From NCBI RefSeq assembly GCF_042680125.1, contig NZ_JBHTNY010000014.1: a stretch of 64,000 nt of DNA; one strand, written 5' to 3'. Positions 8,384 to 16,133 of the stretch are shown in pieces. The stretch is from Robinsoniella peoriensis. GTDB lineage: Bacteria > Bacillota > Clostridia > Lachnospirales > Lachnospiraceae. A program made the translations under genes and the position numbers. The first letter of the stretch is position 1. Each line of letters begins with the position of its first letter. The notes under the pieces were generated by a model. The model was not told where the DNA came from. It did not search any database and saw only the letters and a program-made list of their open reading frames with translations.

Positions 8384-8421
8384 AACACCGTATCTTCATT
8401 ATTTTCTTGAAAGATACAGTG
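8384..8421 (-). terminator. Terminator after the truncated response regulator
   Basis: On the minus strand CACTGTATCTTTC ... GAAGATACGGTG forms a stem followed by TTTTTATTT. It separates the regulator from the HTH remnant. The rest of the 8095-8466 gap shows nothing else I can support. Confidence 0.75.
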
Positions 8422-8466
8422 CTTCTTCTATGGTGCTGTTATTTTACCGGTATCAATTTACCGATA

Positions 8467-9744
8467 TTACTTTTCAGGAACTTCACATTTTTTCTCTCCG
8501 ATGCACTCTGCCATCTGGCGAACCGCCCGGTACACGATTTTTTTCACATCTGTAATGCTTTTCTGATCATGTATCAGATAGATCGGATCATCTTCTGTCT
8601 GGAAAAGCTCATTAAGACACATTCCCATAGGATACAGGCTCTTAATACAAACAACAATCAATTCGGTACAAATCTTTTTATTTATGGACAGCGAATTTTT
8701 CTTCTGTTCCGAAAACTCCTCATAAATCATATCCAGTACTTTCTCCGCTTCGTCTGCATCCCCGGCTTTCAAAGCATTCAGAAGCTGTCGCTCCCTTTTT
8801 ATCGGTGAATGGTATTCCTCATCCTCAAACATCAGGTTGCTGATGGATACAATATTGTGATTTTCTTCTAAGGTTGTAAAAACCAAAGCATTCTTTGCCT
8901 GATTTGCACAACCATATACGCTTTCGAGACCTTTTTGTATTTCACTGATACCGATGGTACAAGATAAATGAAATTCCTCCTCCATCCGGTCCGAAACCAT
9001 CTTTGTTACCTTTTTCATATTTTCGTTCAATATAATATACAACAGATTATCTGCAAGGTAGCTGATCACCAGCATGATTTCACCCGGCAGATAATTCACC
9101 GTAGCTGCTTCGAAATGATATTTCCGAAAACACTCCTCAATCATACTTACGATGGAATCTGAAACAACTTCCTGATCCTCTGCCCGTATTAATATTACCT
9201 GGTATTTCGTTCGCTCTCCGTGCCCCGTTAGTCTGCGGTAATCCTGAATTACTTCATCCTGGACAGGGATCTGCATAATCAGCTGCTGGAAAAGTCTGAT
9301 AATCAACATATCCTGATCCTGATGAGGCTCCTGGCGCATTTCCTTTACCCATTCTATACGCCGTTTACTCTCTTCAATACGGCAGGATACCCTTTTTACC
9401 GCTTCCAATATCTGCTCCTCTGTTACAGGCTTTGGCAGGTATTCCTTCACTCCATAACGTATTGCCTCCTGAGCATTTTCAAATTCATTATATCCGCTTA
9501 AAACAATAAACTTGGTGTCTATTCCCATACCAACCGCTTTTTCCATCATTTCCAGGCCGTCCATAATGGGCATGTCTATGCTGGTAATCACGATATCCGG
9601 TATTTCTTTTTGGATGATATCCAGGCCTTGTTTTCCATTTTCTGCTGTGCCTACAATATTGACGCCACACTGCTCCCAGGGAAATGACTTCTCAAGCCAT
9701 TCAAGAACAGATTGTTCATCATCTATCAAAGCCATTTTAATCAT
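8467..9744 (-). CDS. Degenerate YesN-like response regulator (no phospho-acceptor Asp, no DNA-binding domain)
   Basis: A 425-residue protein with an N-terminal receiver domain (1-120) and the long middle region typical of YesN-family regulators, whose full length is usually about 500-540 residues. The acidic pocket (Asp8, Asp9) and Lys in LPKPV are kept, but the phospho-acceptor is Ser55 (VITSIDMPIMDG where the family has VITDI.MP). It ends before the AraC-type HTH; a remnant of that HTH is at 8182-8256. There is no histidine kinase next to it. Probably a decaying or non-functional regulator, though a phosphorylation-independent binding role cannot be excluded. Confidence 0.75.
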   Translation of the reverse strand: MIKMALIDDEQSVLEWLEKSFPWEQCGVNIVGTAENGKQGLDIIQKEIPDIVITSIDMPIMDGLEMMEKAVGMGIDTKFIVLSGYNEFENAQEAIRYGVKEYLPKPVTEEQILEAVKRVSCRIEESKRRIEWVKEMRQEPHQDQDMLIIRLFQQLIMQIPVQDEVIQDYRRLTGHGERTKYQVILIRAEDQEVVSDSIVSMIEECFRKYHFEAATVNYLPGEIMLVISYLADNLLYIILNENMKKVTKMVSDRMEEEFHLSCTIGISEIQKGLESVYGCANQAKNALVFTTLEENHNIVSISNLMFEDEEYHSPIKRERQLLNALKAGDADEAEKVLDMIYEEFSEQKKNSLSINKKICTELIVVCIKSLYPMGMCLNELFQTEDDPIYLIHDQKSITDVKKIVYRAVRQMAECIGEKKCEVPEK

Positions 9745-9827
9745 TTTTTATACTCCTATCTCATAACAACTAACAATTTACCTCATCCATAATACCAAAG
9801 ATGACATAAAAATGCAAAAACATTCTT

Positions 9828-10070
9828 TCAATCCACCCAAAAATTAAGCTTATCTTCACTAAATGAAATCTTGCATCCTCTTTGTTCAAAAAAGGCATCC
9901 AATACATGATACAAATCCTCGTACTTTATTTCACTACCATCATTTCCAACGGGTTCTATCCAGAACGACTGCTTGCCGCAGGCATCCCTTATATGTAGTT
10001 GAAATGCCAGTTCCTTTTCTCTCAGCATTTGGTTACAGTCAATGATATCCTGAAAAGATATTATTTTCAT
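9828..10070 (-). CDS. Small RDAC-type protein of unknown function
   Basis: An 80-residue protein, MKIISFQDII... with the block HIRDACGKQSFWIEP at residues 26-40, then an acidic C-terminal half ending FSEDKLNFWVD. I recall small Lachnospiraceae proteins named for the RDAC motif; no function is known to me. It has no signal peptide or membrane segment. It is convergent with nothing and lies between the regulator and a tandem array next to nth. Start chosen at the only ATG with good composition. Confidence 0.65.
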   Translation of the reverse strand: MKIISFQDIIDCNQMLREKELAFQLHIRDACGKQSFWIEPVGNDGSEIKYEDLYHVLDAFFEQRGCKISFSEDKLNFWVD

Positions 10071-10081
10071 GTTCGCACCTC

Positions 10082-10246
10082 TTATCTATTGTCTCTCATC
10101 TATTGTCTCTTATCTATTGTCTCTTATCTTTTGTCTCTTATCTTTTGTATCTTATCTCTTGTCCTTATCTGTTATTTCCTATCTGTTAATTCCTATCTGT
10201 TAATTCCTATCTGTTAATTCCTATCTGTTATCCCTGATCTGTTATA
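10082..10246. repeat. Degenerate 14-bp tandem array abutting the nth stop codon
   Basis: About twelve units: first TTATCTATTGTCTC-like (with TTATCTTTTGTCTC variants), then TATCTGTTAATTCC-like. The last unit contains the TTA that is the stop codon of nth (10242-10244). Unit length is constant but the sequence drifts along the array. Not CRISPR: there are no spacers. Confidence 0.85.
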
Positions 10247-10886
10247 CTTCTTTTACCGCCGCCAGTTGGAATTTACACCAATTTGACAAAGCGCAATCCC
10301 CACACATAGGTTTTCTGGCTTTACAAACCGCTCGCCCATGCCGGATGAGCTGAATGTTTATGCGTATCCAATGATCCTCAGGAAGCACCTCCTGTAATTC
10401 CAATTCCACTTTCAAAGGATCAGAATGGTGCGCCCATCCCAGTTTGTTAGATATCCGGTTAACATGAGTATCTACCGTAATCTCGGGAACTCCATATGCG
10501 TCTGACATAAAAAGATTGGCTGTCTTTCTTCCGACTCCCGCCAGTTTCATTAAATCCTCTCGGTTGTCCGGAACCTGACCATTGTACTCAGCTACCAGCT
10601 GCTGACAGCATTTTTTCATATTTTTTGCCTTACTGTGGTAGAGTCCGATGGTTTTAATCATGCCTTCCAGTTCCTCAATGTCAGCTTCCGCCATCTCTTC
10701 TACCTTCTGATATTTGTCATAAAGTGCAGGAAGTACCAGATCTACCTGGGCATCCGTACTCTGAGCGCTCATCATAATCGCCAAAAGCAGCTGCCAGGGC
10801 TCCCTGTGGAGAAATCCATCTTTATCCACTCCATACAGCTCATCCAGTTTATCTAATATTTTCTTTACCTGTAATTTTTTCATCAT
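10242..10886 (-). CDS. nth: Endonuclease III (DNA glycosylase/AP lyase)
   Basis: A 214-residue base-excision repair enzyme that removes oxidised pyrimidines. The helix-hairpin-helix LAGVGRKTANLFM carries the catalytic Lys, and VDTHVNRIS carries the catalytic Asp. The 4Fe-4S ligands are Cys188, 195, 198 and 204 (C-X6-C-X2-C-X5-C). Full family length. It overlaps the upstream thioredoxin-like gene by 4 bp (ATGA), so the two are translationally coupled. Its stop codon lies within the last unit of a tandem array. Confidence 0.95.
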   Translation of the reverse strand: MMKKLQVKKILDKLDELYGVDKDGFLHREPWQLLLAIMMSAQSTDAQVDLVLPALYDKYQKVEEMAEADIEELEGMIKTIGLYHSKAKNMKKCCQQLVAEYNGQVPDNREDLMKLAGVGRKTANLFMSDAYGVPEITVDTHVNRISNKLGWAHHSDPLKVELELQEVLPEDHWIRINIQLIRHGRAVCKARKPMCGDCALSNWCKFQLAAVKEV

Positions 10887-11149
10887 AATCCCATCAACGC
10901 TTCTCTATATACATTTTCGACCTTTTCTTTGGTTGGTACACCTTCATGAACCTTTTTATCCCCCACATAAAAAGTGGGTACATACCAGTAATCAAGAGAA
11001 TCTGCAAGCTCTGTTTCTACCGATTCATCTGCGATTCGTACCTCTGCCTTACCATACTCCGGATGTTCCATTTTCAGTTCCTCCATAAGTGCCAGTGCCT
11101 TATGGCAATGCGGGCAGTCTTTTAAAATCATCATCAATACTTTCTGCAT
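10883..11149 (-). CDS. Thioredoxin-fold protein with CPHC motif
   Basis: An 88-residue glutaredoxin/thioredoxin-like protein with the redox motif C12-P-H-C15 near the N-terminus and the cis-Pro segment YVPTFYVG at about residues 56-63. It is cytoplasmic, without a signal peptide. It overlaps nth by 4 bp and probably forms an operon with it; the physiological link is not established. The partner could be the thioredoxin reductase at 29507, which has no thioredoxin gene beside it. Confidence 0.82.
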   Translation of the reverse strand: MQKVLMMILKDCPHCHKALALMEELKMEHPEYGKAEVRIADESVETELADSLDYWYVPTFYVGDKKVHEGVPTKEKVENVYREALMGL

Positions 11150-11286
11150 GGCAGTCTCCTTTTCATCTGTTTTCTTTCACTATACCATAAAGCGACTTTT
11201 TTCGCCATCATCACTTGATGAAAAAGTCTTCCAAAGTTTCATTTTCCATTATTTCATTACTTTAAACTAATAACGCAAAAAAGTAC

Positions 11287-11315
11287 TTGACTTTTACATG
11301 GTATGGCGCTATTCT
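11287..11315 (+). promoter_or_regulatory. Promoter of the T-box/BASS transporter unit
   Basis: -35 TTGACT (11287-11292), 17-bp spacer, -10 TATTCT (11310-11315). Confidence 0.65.
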
Positions 11316-11321
11316 TTTTTT

Positions 11322-11590
11322 AGATAAGAAAATGTTTAGATTCTATGAAAAGAAAAAGTAGATTGTTTTCTGTTCCCAGAGAGTCAGCGTCTGGTGTGAG
11401 CTGATGTTCAGAATTCAAATGAAAATCATCTTGGAGAATTACAGCCCAAAGCCTGTGCAAGTAAGCTGTACCGGTTAGTCCCCGTTATCGGAGAACGTAT
11501 AATATGTACGTTATGAGAGCTGTCTGTATCTTACAGATGGAATATGGGTGGTATCGCGGAATTGACTTCGTCCCTTTTTTATACGGGAGG
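11322..11590 (+). promoter_or_regulatory. T-box leader, probable isoleucine specifier (ATC)
   Basis: Stem I features AGAGAG (11379-11384), the distal helix TCAGC...GCTGA and the descending CTTGGAG-like element (11430-11436) are present. The T-box core GGGTGGTATCGCGG is at 11546-11559 and pairs toward a terminator ending CGTCCCTTTTTT (11569-11580). The codon one nucleotide-spaced from the TTGGAG element is ATC (11425-11427, followed by A), the same arrangement as ATC-A-CTTCAGAG in the ileS leader at 51166. So uncharged tRNA-Ile is the likely signal. The specifier is read by analogy, not by folding. Confidence 0.85.
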
Positions 11591-11653
11591 AAGTTTTTTT
11601 ATTGTCCTGAAACTCTTTCTTATCACATAACCAATAACAGGGAGGAAACATTT

Positions 11654-12652
11654 ATGAACGTATTAAAAAAAACAAGCAAATTTCTATCAAAAAACACATC
11701 ATTATTTATAATCGCAGTTGCAGTAGTCACATTTTTTGTACCGCAGCTCTTTACCTGGGTCCGGGGCACTAACCAGACGATTATTATCGGAATCATAATG
11801 TTTGGTATGGGTCTTACCCTGACTGCAAATGATTTTAAAATTCTGGCAAAACGCCCACAGGATATATTTATTGGCGCACTTGCCCAATACACTGTCATGC
11901 CCCTGTTGGCTTTTGGCGTTGGAAAACTGTTACGTCTTCCGGATGGAATTGCGATCGGCCTTATTCTGGTCGGATGCTGCCCCGGAGGTGTTTCTTCTAA
12001 TATTATGTCATTTCTCTGCCACGGTGACGTTCCTTATTCCGTTGGCATGACCACCGCCTCCACCTTACTTTCACCTATTTTAACTCCAATCCTGGTTCTT
12101 CTGTTAGCCGGACAGGAAATTAATGTGGATGCTATTGGTATGTTTCAGTCCATCTGCCAGTCCGTATTAATACCGGTTGCACTGGGATTTGCCCTGAACT
12201 ATTTCTTCGGGAAGAAAAAAGCATTTAAAGACGCTCAGGAGCTGATGCCCGGTGTATCCGTCACCGGACTTGCCTTTGTCGTGGGCGGTGTTGTATCTCT
12301 TCAGGGATCTAACTTCTTCCAGTCAGGAATTGTCATCTTTATAGCCGTATTGCTGCATAACAGTATTGGTTATCTTCTTGGATACAGCGTTGGACGCCTG
12401 TTTAAAATGCCGGTGGCTAAAAAGCGGACTATTTCCATAGAAGTAGGTATGCAAAATGCCGGTCTTGCCACGAACCTGGCAACCCTTCATTTCGCAGCAC
12501 TTCCTCAGGCTGCTTTAATCAGCGCTGTATCCTGCGTATGGCACTCCATTTCCGGTACGATACTCGCAGGATTTTTCGCAAAACTGGATGAAAAAAAGGG
12601 AATTCCAAGTAACACAGTAGCAGAAGATGGCGAGGGAGAGCGTATTGCATAG
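11654..12652 (+). CDS. BASS-family (bile acid:Na+ symporter-like) transporter under T-box control
   Basis: A 332-residue membrane protein with about nine to ten hydrophobic segments. The BASS signatures GCCPGGVSSNIMSFLCHGDV and EVGMQNAGLATNLA are visible. The start is the ATG at 11654 behind AGGGAGG; the open frame reaches back into the T-box leader but that is not coding. Family members carry bile acids, pyruvate, pantoate precursors or 2-oxo acids. T-box control points to an amino acid or its oxo-acid precursor; with an Ile specifier, isoleucine or 3-methyl-2-oxopentanoate is the inference. Confidence 0.88.
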   Translation: MNVLKKTSKFLSKNTSLFIIAVAVVTFFVPQLFTWVRGTNQTIIIGIIMFGMGLTLTANDFKILAKRPQDIFIGALAQYTVMPLLAFGVGKLLRLPDGIAIGLILVGCCPGGVSSNIMSFLCHGDVPYSVGMTTASTLLSPILTPILVLLLAGQEINVDAIGMFQSICQSVLIPVALGFALNYFFGKKKAFKDAQELMPGVSVTGLAFVVGGVVSLQGSNFFQSGIVIFIAVLLHNSIGYLLGYSVGRLFKMPVAKKRTISIEVGMQNAGLATNLATLHFAALPQAALISAVSCVWHSISGTILAGFFAKLDEKKGIPSNTVAEDGEGERIA

Positions 12653-12676
12653 AATAATAATTTTTTGGAGGTACTT

Positions 12677-13069
12677 ATGAAACAGGTTGAAATCGTAACT
12701 GCAATTATAATGAAAGATCACAAAATCCTTACTACCCGCAGGGGGTACGGGCAGTTTATAAATCTTTGGGAATTTCCCGGCGGGAAAATTGAATCCGGAG
12801 AAACCAACGAGGAAGCTCTCATCCGGGAACTTCAGGAAGAACTAGCCGTCGAAATAATCCCTGAACAGCTGTTTATGTCAACGGAATACGACTATCCTGA
12901 TTTCCACCTGACCATGCACTGCTACGTTTGCAGTATAAAAAAAGGCACCATTACACTGCTGGAGCATAATGGTGCAAAATGGCTGGACAAAGATCATCTG
13001 GATACAGTGGAATGGCTGCCAGCTAATAAACCTGTTATTGATGGACTGAGGGAAATGCTTACTCTTTAA
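12677..13069 (+). CDS. Nudix hydrolase, MutT-like (8-oxo-dGTP diphosphatase type)
   Basis: A 130-residue Nudix enzyme. The Nudix box runs GGKIESGETNEEALIREL followed by QEEL, matching G-X5-E-X7-RE-U-XEE-X-G-U apart from the final Gly (LAV). Substrate is probably an oxidised nucleotide, which fits MutT/CTP pyrophosphohydrolase relatives that have the WEFPGGK context seen here. The start is ATG at 12677 with GGAGG 6 bp upstream. It is 24 bp after the transporter gene, so it is also under the T-box leader, although no functional link is obvious. Confidence 0.88.
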   Translation: MKQVEIVTAIIMKDHKILTTRRGYGQFINLWEFPGGKIESGETNEEALIRELQEELAVEIIPEQLFMSTEYDYPDFHLTMHCYVCSIKKGTITLLEHNGAKWLDKDHLDTVEWLPANKPVIDGLREMLTL

Positions 13070-13085
13070 TGGTTTTATACCTGTC

Positions 13086-13141
13086 AAATAAGGGTCTGTA
13101 AATGTAATAAGTTTCAAAATTACATTTACAGACCCTTATTT
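13086..13141 (+). terminator. Strong terminator with 23-bp perfect stem
   Basis: AAATAAGGGTCTGTAAATG... pairs perfectly with its complement ending CAGACCCTTATTT; loop AAGTTTCAAA. It ends the transporter-Nudix unit and, by symmetry, can act in both directions. Confidence 0.88.
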
Positions 13142-13144
13142 TAG

Positions 13145-13351
13145 AGTGAGCGCCTGCATCCGCATCTGCTCCGGCATACCTTTGCAACTTCTTATATAAT
13201 GGGTGGTGGTAATTTGGAAATGTTGCGGTTGCTCCTTGGACATTACGACTATAATGTAACCAGGAATTATTTGCACCTTGCTAACCAGTATATGATGCTT
13301 AATGCAGATATCTATAAATTAGATTCCGTATTTTTCAAAACTACCTATTAA
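13145..13351 (+). pseudogene. Tyrosine recombinase (phage integrase) C-terminal remnant
   Basis: A 68-residue frame opened by a stop codon at 13142. It reads HPHLLRHTFATSYIMGGG, then LEMLRLLLGH, then NVTRNYLHLANQ, so the H-X-X-R, LGH and catalytic Tyr blocks of a tyrosine recombinase are in order with normal spacing. The N-terminal and first-Arg parts are missing; a terminator stem directly precedes it. It lies 160 bp from the 3' end of tRNA-Lys, a usual integration site, so it is likely the scar of an old integrated element. Confidence 0.8.
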
Positions 13352-13354
13352 AAC

Positions 13355-13416
13355 AAAATGTATCCCACTTTTTCCAGCCGGCTTCACCTGGCTGCGAAAA
13401 AAACGGGATACATTTT
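13355..13416 (+). terminator. Hairpin terminator after the integrase remnant
   Basis: AAAATGTATCCC ... GGGATACATTTT with an inner stem TTTTT-CAGCC...GGCTG-AAAAA; followed by TT. Confidence 0.75.
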
Positions 13417-13469
13417 TTATATTTCTTAGAGTCCTAGATTCTACTATATTCGACATTAAACCAACAAAA

Positions 13470-13510
13470 AACACCAGCCCCAAGGCCCATACGTCCAAAA
13501 AGCTAGTGTT
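13470..13510 (-). terminator. Terminator of tRNA-Lys
   Basis: On the minus strand AACACTAGC ... GGCTGGTGTT is followed by TTTTTGTT, 4 bp downstream of the tRNA 3' end. Confidence 0.7.
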
Positions 13511-13513
13511 TCA

Positions 13514-13586
13514 TGCGCCTTCAGGGGCTCGAACCCTGGACACCCTGATTAAGAGTCAGGTGCTCTACCAGCTGAGCTAAAAGCGC
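13514..13586 (-). tRNA. tRNA-Lys (anticodon CTT)
   Basis: A 73-nt cloverleaf on the minus strand. Acceptor stem GCGCTTT/AAGGCGC with one G-U pair, D arm AGCTCAGCTGGTAGAGC, anticodon loop CTCTTAA giving CTT, T arm with GGTTCGAGCC. CCA is not encoded. Promoter TTGCAA-17-TATAAT is at 13634-13662. Confidence 0.95.
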
Positions 13587-13633
13587 TTGTCTTTATTTTG
13601 TTTGTGTTAAGGTAATTCCTCAACGCAAGGGAT

Positions 13634-13662
13634 ATTATATTATATAATTTCGAGAATTGCAA
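13634..13662 (-). promoter_or_regulatory. Promoter of tRNA-Lys
   Basis: Minus strand -35 TTGCAA (13657-13662), 17 bp, -10 TATAAT (13634-13639). Confidence 0.65.
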
Positions 13663-13705
13663 GTATTTTTTTATAAAAATATAAGAAATATTTTTTTGTA
13701 TTCCC

Positions 13706-13734
13706 TTGATTGATTTTCACAAACCATTTATAAT
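13706..13734 (+). promoter_or_regulatory. Promoter of the AI-2E family gene
   Basis: -35 TTGATT (13706-13711), 17 bp, -10 TATAAT (13729-13734). Confidence 0.7.
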
Positions 13735-13816
13735 GGATATAGACTAGGGAAAAATACGCGTAAAGCGACATTTTTTTATAGAAATTATTAAGGGAATTTG
13801 AGGTGCACAGGTATAT

Positions 13817-15250
13817 ATGGACAATGAAAAGTCAACAAAGCATGAAGCTTCACAAGAATACAACAAGCATACACTATTAAGAAGGAAGCACAGAAAGAAA
13901 ACCGATGATATTGCTGCTTCATCCGATCAGGAAGATTCTGGTTTGGATAATTTTATAGCTGATGGATCACAGAAAAATGATAGTGATAATCAGGATGAAT
14001 CAGAAATGAAAAATAGTACCTCAAGTAAAAATGAAAATAATTATAACTTTCCACATGAACCCTATGATCCGGAAAATCCAAACAGAAAGTTTCATGCCAG
14101 CAACCGCTATTTTACCATATGTGTTTATGCTATAGCCGTTATTTTCTTTGGTGCCATTATCGTCAAGATTTTTGTTTCGCTGGATGGTACATTAAAATTT
14201 TTAAAGGATGTCACAAACATTCTGATGCCATTTTTCATTGGTGCATTAATCGCATTCATATTGAATCCGGCAGTGAAAAAGGTATATGAGTTTTATCACA
14301 GAATTTGCAGAATCAACAAAAAGTCCGTATGCCTGGGGTTATCCATTGCTACTACATACATTCTGCTTCTGGGACTGATTATTGTCACACTGCTTTTTGT
14401 AGTACCGCAGATCGTAGAAAGTATTACAGAATTGGTAAATTACGTTCCTACAACGGTGGATAACGTCTACCACTTCTTTGATAACCTGGAGGAACATTTC
14501 CCAAATCTGGATGTGGAAGTAATCCGAAAAGCAATTAATGATGCCATACCGAACTTTATAACCTATTTAAAAGATTTTGCCACAAACCTTGTTCCGGCAC
14601 TATATACCGTATCCGTTTCAATTTTACAATGGATTTTAAATGTAGTAATTGCCATTATCGTATCGATTTATATGCTTTCTGACAAGAAACCGCTGCTGAA
14701 TTCCATAAAAGGAATTATTTATGCATTTGTTCCGGTAAAGCATATCAGTTCAACTATTGATACGTTAAAAACCTGCAACCAGCTGTTCAGCAGTTTTATT
14801 ATCGGAAAAGCGATTGACTCCCTGATTATCGGGCTGCTCTGCTTTGTAATTATGAGCCTTTGCCAACTTCCATATGCCGTACTGATCAGTGCCATCGTAG
14901 GCGTAACAAACATGATCCCTTATTTCGGTCCATTTATCGGTGCGGTACCAGGAGTTTTAATCATGTTATTGGTCAGCCCGATTAAAGCCCTGATCTTTGC
15001 AATACTGATATTGGTACTGCAGCAGTTTGACGGTTTAATCCTGGGACCCAAGATTCTTGGAGATTCAACCGGTTTGAAGCCGCTGTGGATTATATTCGCC
15101 ATTACCATAGGCGGAAGTATTGCCGGTGTTCTGGGTATGTTCCTGGGCGTTCCTGTCATAGCCGTTTTAAGATATCTTCTGAACCGTTTTCTACAGTACC
15201 GGCTTGAAAAAAGGAATTTTAAGGACAGTCATAATTTTAATATTGAATAG
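13817..15250 (+). CDS. AI-2E family transporter (PerM/YtvI-like)
   Basis: A 477-residue membrane protein. Residues 1-95 are hydrophilic, charged and low in complexity, probably cytoplasmic and longer than in most relatives. From 97 on there are about eight membrane segments, with the family hallmarks near the C-terminus: MIPYFGPFIGAVPG and LQQFDGLILGPKILG, then GLKPLWII. Members have been linked to autoinducer-2 export or Na+(Li+)/H+ exchange; here no gene gives a substrate hint. It is monocistronic and ends in a strong terminator. Confidence 0.87.
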   Translation: MDNEKSTKHEASQEYNKHTLLRRKHRKKTDDIAASSDQEDSGLDNFIADGSQKNDSDNQDESEMKNSTSSKNENNYNFPHEPYDPENPNRKFHASNRYFTICVYAIAVIFFGAIIVKIFVSLDGTLKFLKDVTNILMPFFIGALIAFILNPAVKKVYEFYHRICRINKKSVCLGLSIATTYILLLGLIIVTLLFVVPQIVESITELVNYVPTTVDNVYHFFDNLEEHFPNLDVEVIRKAINDAIPNFITYLKDFATNLVPALYTVSVSILQWILNVVIAIIVSIYMLSDKKPLLNSIKGIIYAFVPVKHISSTIDTLKTCNQLFSSFIIGKAIDSLIIGLLCFVIMSLCQLPYAVLISAIVGVTNMIPYFGPFIGAVPGVLIMLLVSPIKALIFAILILVLQQFDGLILGPKILGDSTGLKPLWIIFAITIGGSIAGVLGMFLGVPVIAVLRYLLNRFLQYRLEKRNFKDSHNFNIE

Positions 15251-15252
15251 AA

Positions 15253-15290
15253 AAAGGGTAATCCGCCAAACGGCAGATTACCCTTTCTTC
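15253..15290 (+). terminator. Terminator of the AI-2E family gene
   Basis: AAAGGGTAATC-C-GCC-AAAC-GGC-A-GATTACCCTTT followed by CTTCTT. Confidence 0.82.
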
Positions 15291-15421
15291 TTATCTTCAC
15301 CTTTTAATTTTTTGTTCACTTCATCAACGGATTTCTTAAGTGCCAGAAGCTGGCGGTCCATTGTTGTTTTATCATTGAAGAACATTCCCACTTTTTGTTT
15401 CAGGCTTTTATTCTTTATCAT
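15278..15421 (-). CDS. Small basic protein (47 aa), candidate
   Basis: ATG to TAA, 47 residues, highly charged: begins MIKNKSLKQKVGMFFNDK, then LLALKKSVDEVNKKLKGED and ends in lysines. The segment with SVDEVNKKL could be a short amphipathic helix. It lies 46 bp downstream of trmB on the same strand, and its stop falls inside the facing terminator, as real 3' ends often do. GGATG 11 bp before the ATG is a weak ribosome site. I do not recognise it; composition rather than homology supports it. Confidence 0.45.
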   Translation of the reverse strand: MIKNKSLKQKVGMFFNDKTTMDRQLLALKKSVDEVNKKLKGEDKKKG

Positions 15422-15467
15422 GCTTTCACATCCATAACAAGCATTTACTATAGTATATTCTTACTCT

Positions 15468-16133
15468 TTAATCCTGTGCAGGATCATTTTTCTCTCTGCA
15501 CACAATCATTTTATGAATTGGATTGCCAAGGGCCGAGAATTTTTCTTCATATTCTGTCATTACATTCCCCTCTGACAAAACCCCATCGTGATGAAGATCG
15601 AAAGTACATGCTTTGAGGATCCATCCCGCAGGTTCTACTTCTTCTAAGGCAAAATCAAAGAGTCCTCTGTTGTCCGTCTTAAATTCAACGGTCCCGTCCG
15701 GCACCAGAATCTTGTCATAACGGCTCAAAAACTCTCTGGAGGGGAGTCTCCTTTTAGCATGCCGGTCCTTAGGCCACGGGTCAGAAAAATTCAAATAGAT
15801 GCGTTCCACTTCATTTTCTGCAAAGATTTCAGGCAGTTCTCTGGCATCAATACACAGGAAAAATAAATTCTGAAGTTCAGTCATAGTTTCTCTTTTTTCC
15901 AACGCCCGGAGAAGAACACTGGAATACCTTTCGATTCCCACATAATTTATTTCAGGATGATCGAATGCCATCTGGGTTATAAATCTGCCTTTCCCCATTC
16001 CAACTTCTATATGAATCGGGTGATCGTTGCCAAATGCTTGTTTCCATGCGCCTCTCACCGTTTTAGCATCTTGGATTACATAACTGCTCTCTGCTATAAT
16101 TTCATCTGCTCTTGGAATATTTCTCAATCTCAT
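15468..16133 (-). CDS. trmB: tRNA (guanine-N7-)-methyltransferase TrmB
   Basis: A 221-residue SAM-dependent enzyme that makes m7G46 in tRNA variable loops. SAM motif I is VGMGKGRFITQMA (near 42-54), and the family-specific FSDPWPKDRHAKRRL with the catalytic Asp and tRNA-binding region is near 115-130. The C-terminal EEKF motif (TEYEEKFSALG) is present. Full family length. Ribosome site GAGA is weak. Probably co-transcribed with the 47-residue ORF downstream. Confidence 0.95.
   Translation of the reverse strand: MRLRNIPRADEIIAESSYVIQDAKTVRGAWKQAFGNDHPIHIEVGMGKGRFITQMAFDHPEINYVGIERYSSVLLRALEKRETMTELQNLFFLCIDARELPEIFAENEVERIYLNFSDPWPKDRHAKRRLPSREFLSRYDKILVPDGTVEFKTDNRGLFDFALEEVEPAGWILKACTFDLHHDGVLSEGNVMTEYEEKFSALGNPIHKMIVCREKNDPAQD

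Noticed and set aside
8202..8399. 65-residue frame on the minus strand
   Set aside because: It overlaps the AraC-HTH remnant in another frame, has no ribosome site and mixed composition.
8467..9744. Normal two-component regulator
   Set aside because: The phospho-acceptor position is Ser and the DNA-binding domain is absent, so it was listed as degenerate instead.
10082..10246. Possible CRISPR array
   Set aside because: Units are contiguous 14-mers without spacers and no cas genes are near; it is a degenerate tandem repeat.
11504..11653. Upstream extension of the BASS transporter frame
   Set aside because: This stretch is the T-box core and terminator; the GGAGG-preceded ATG at 11654 is the real start.
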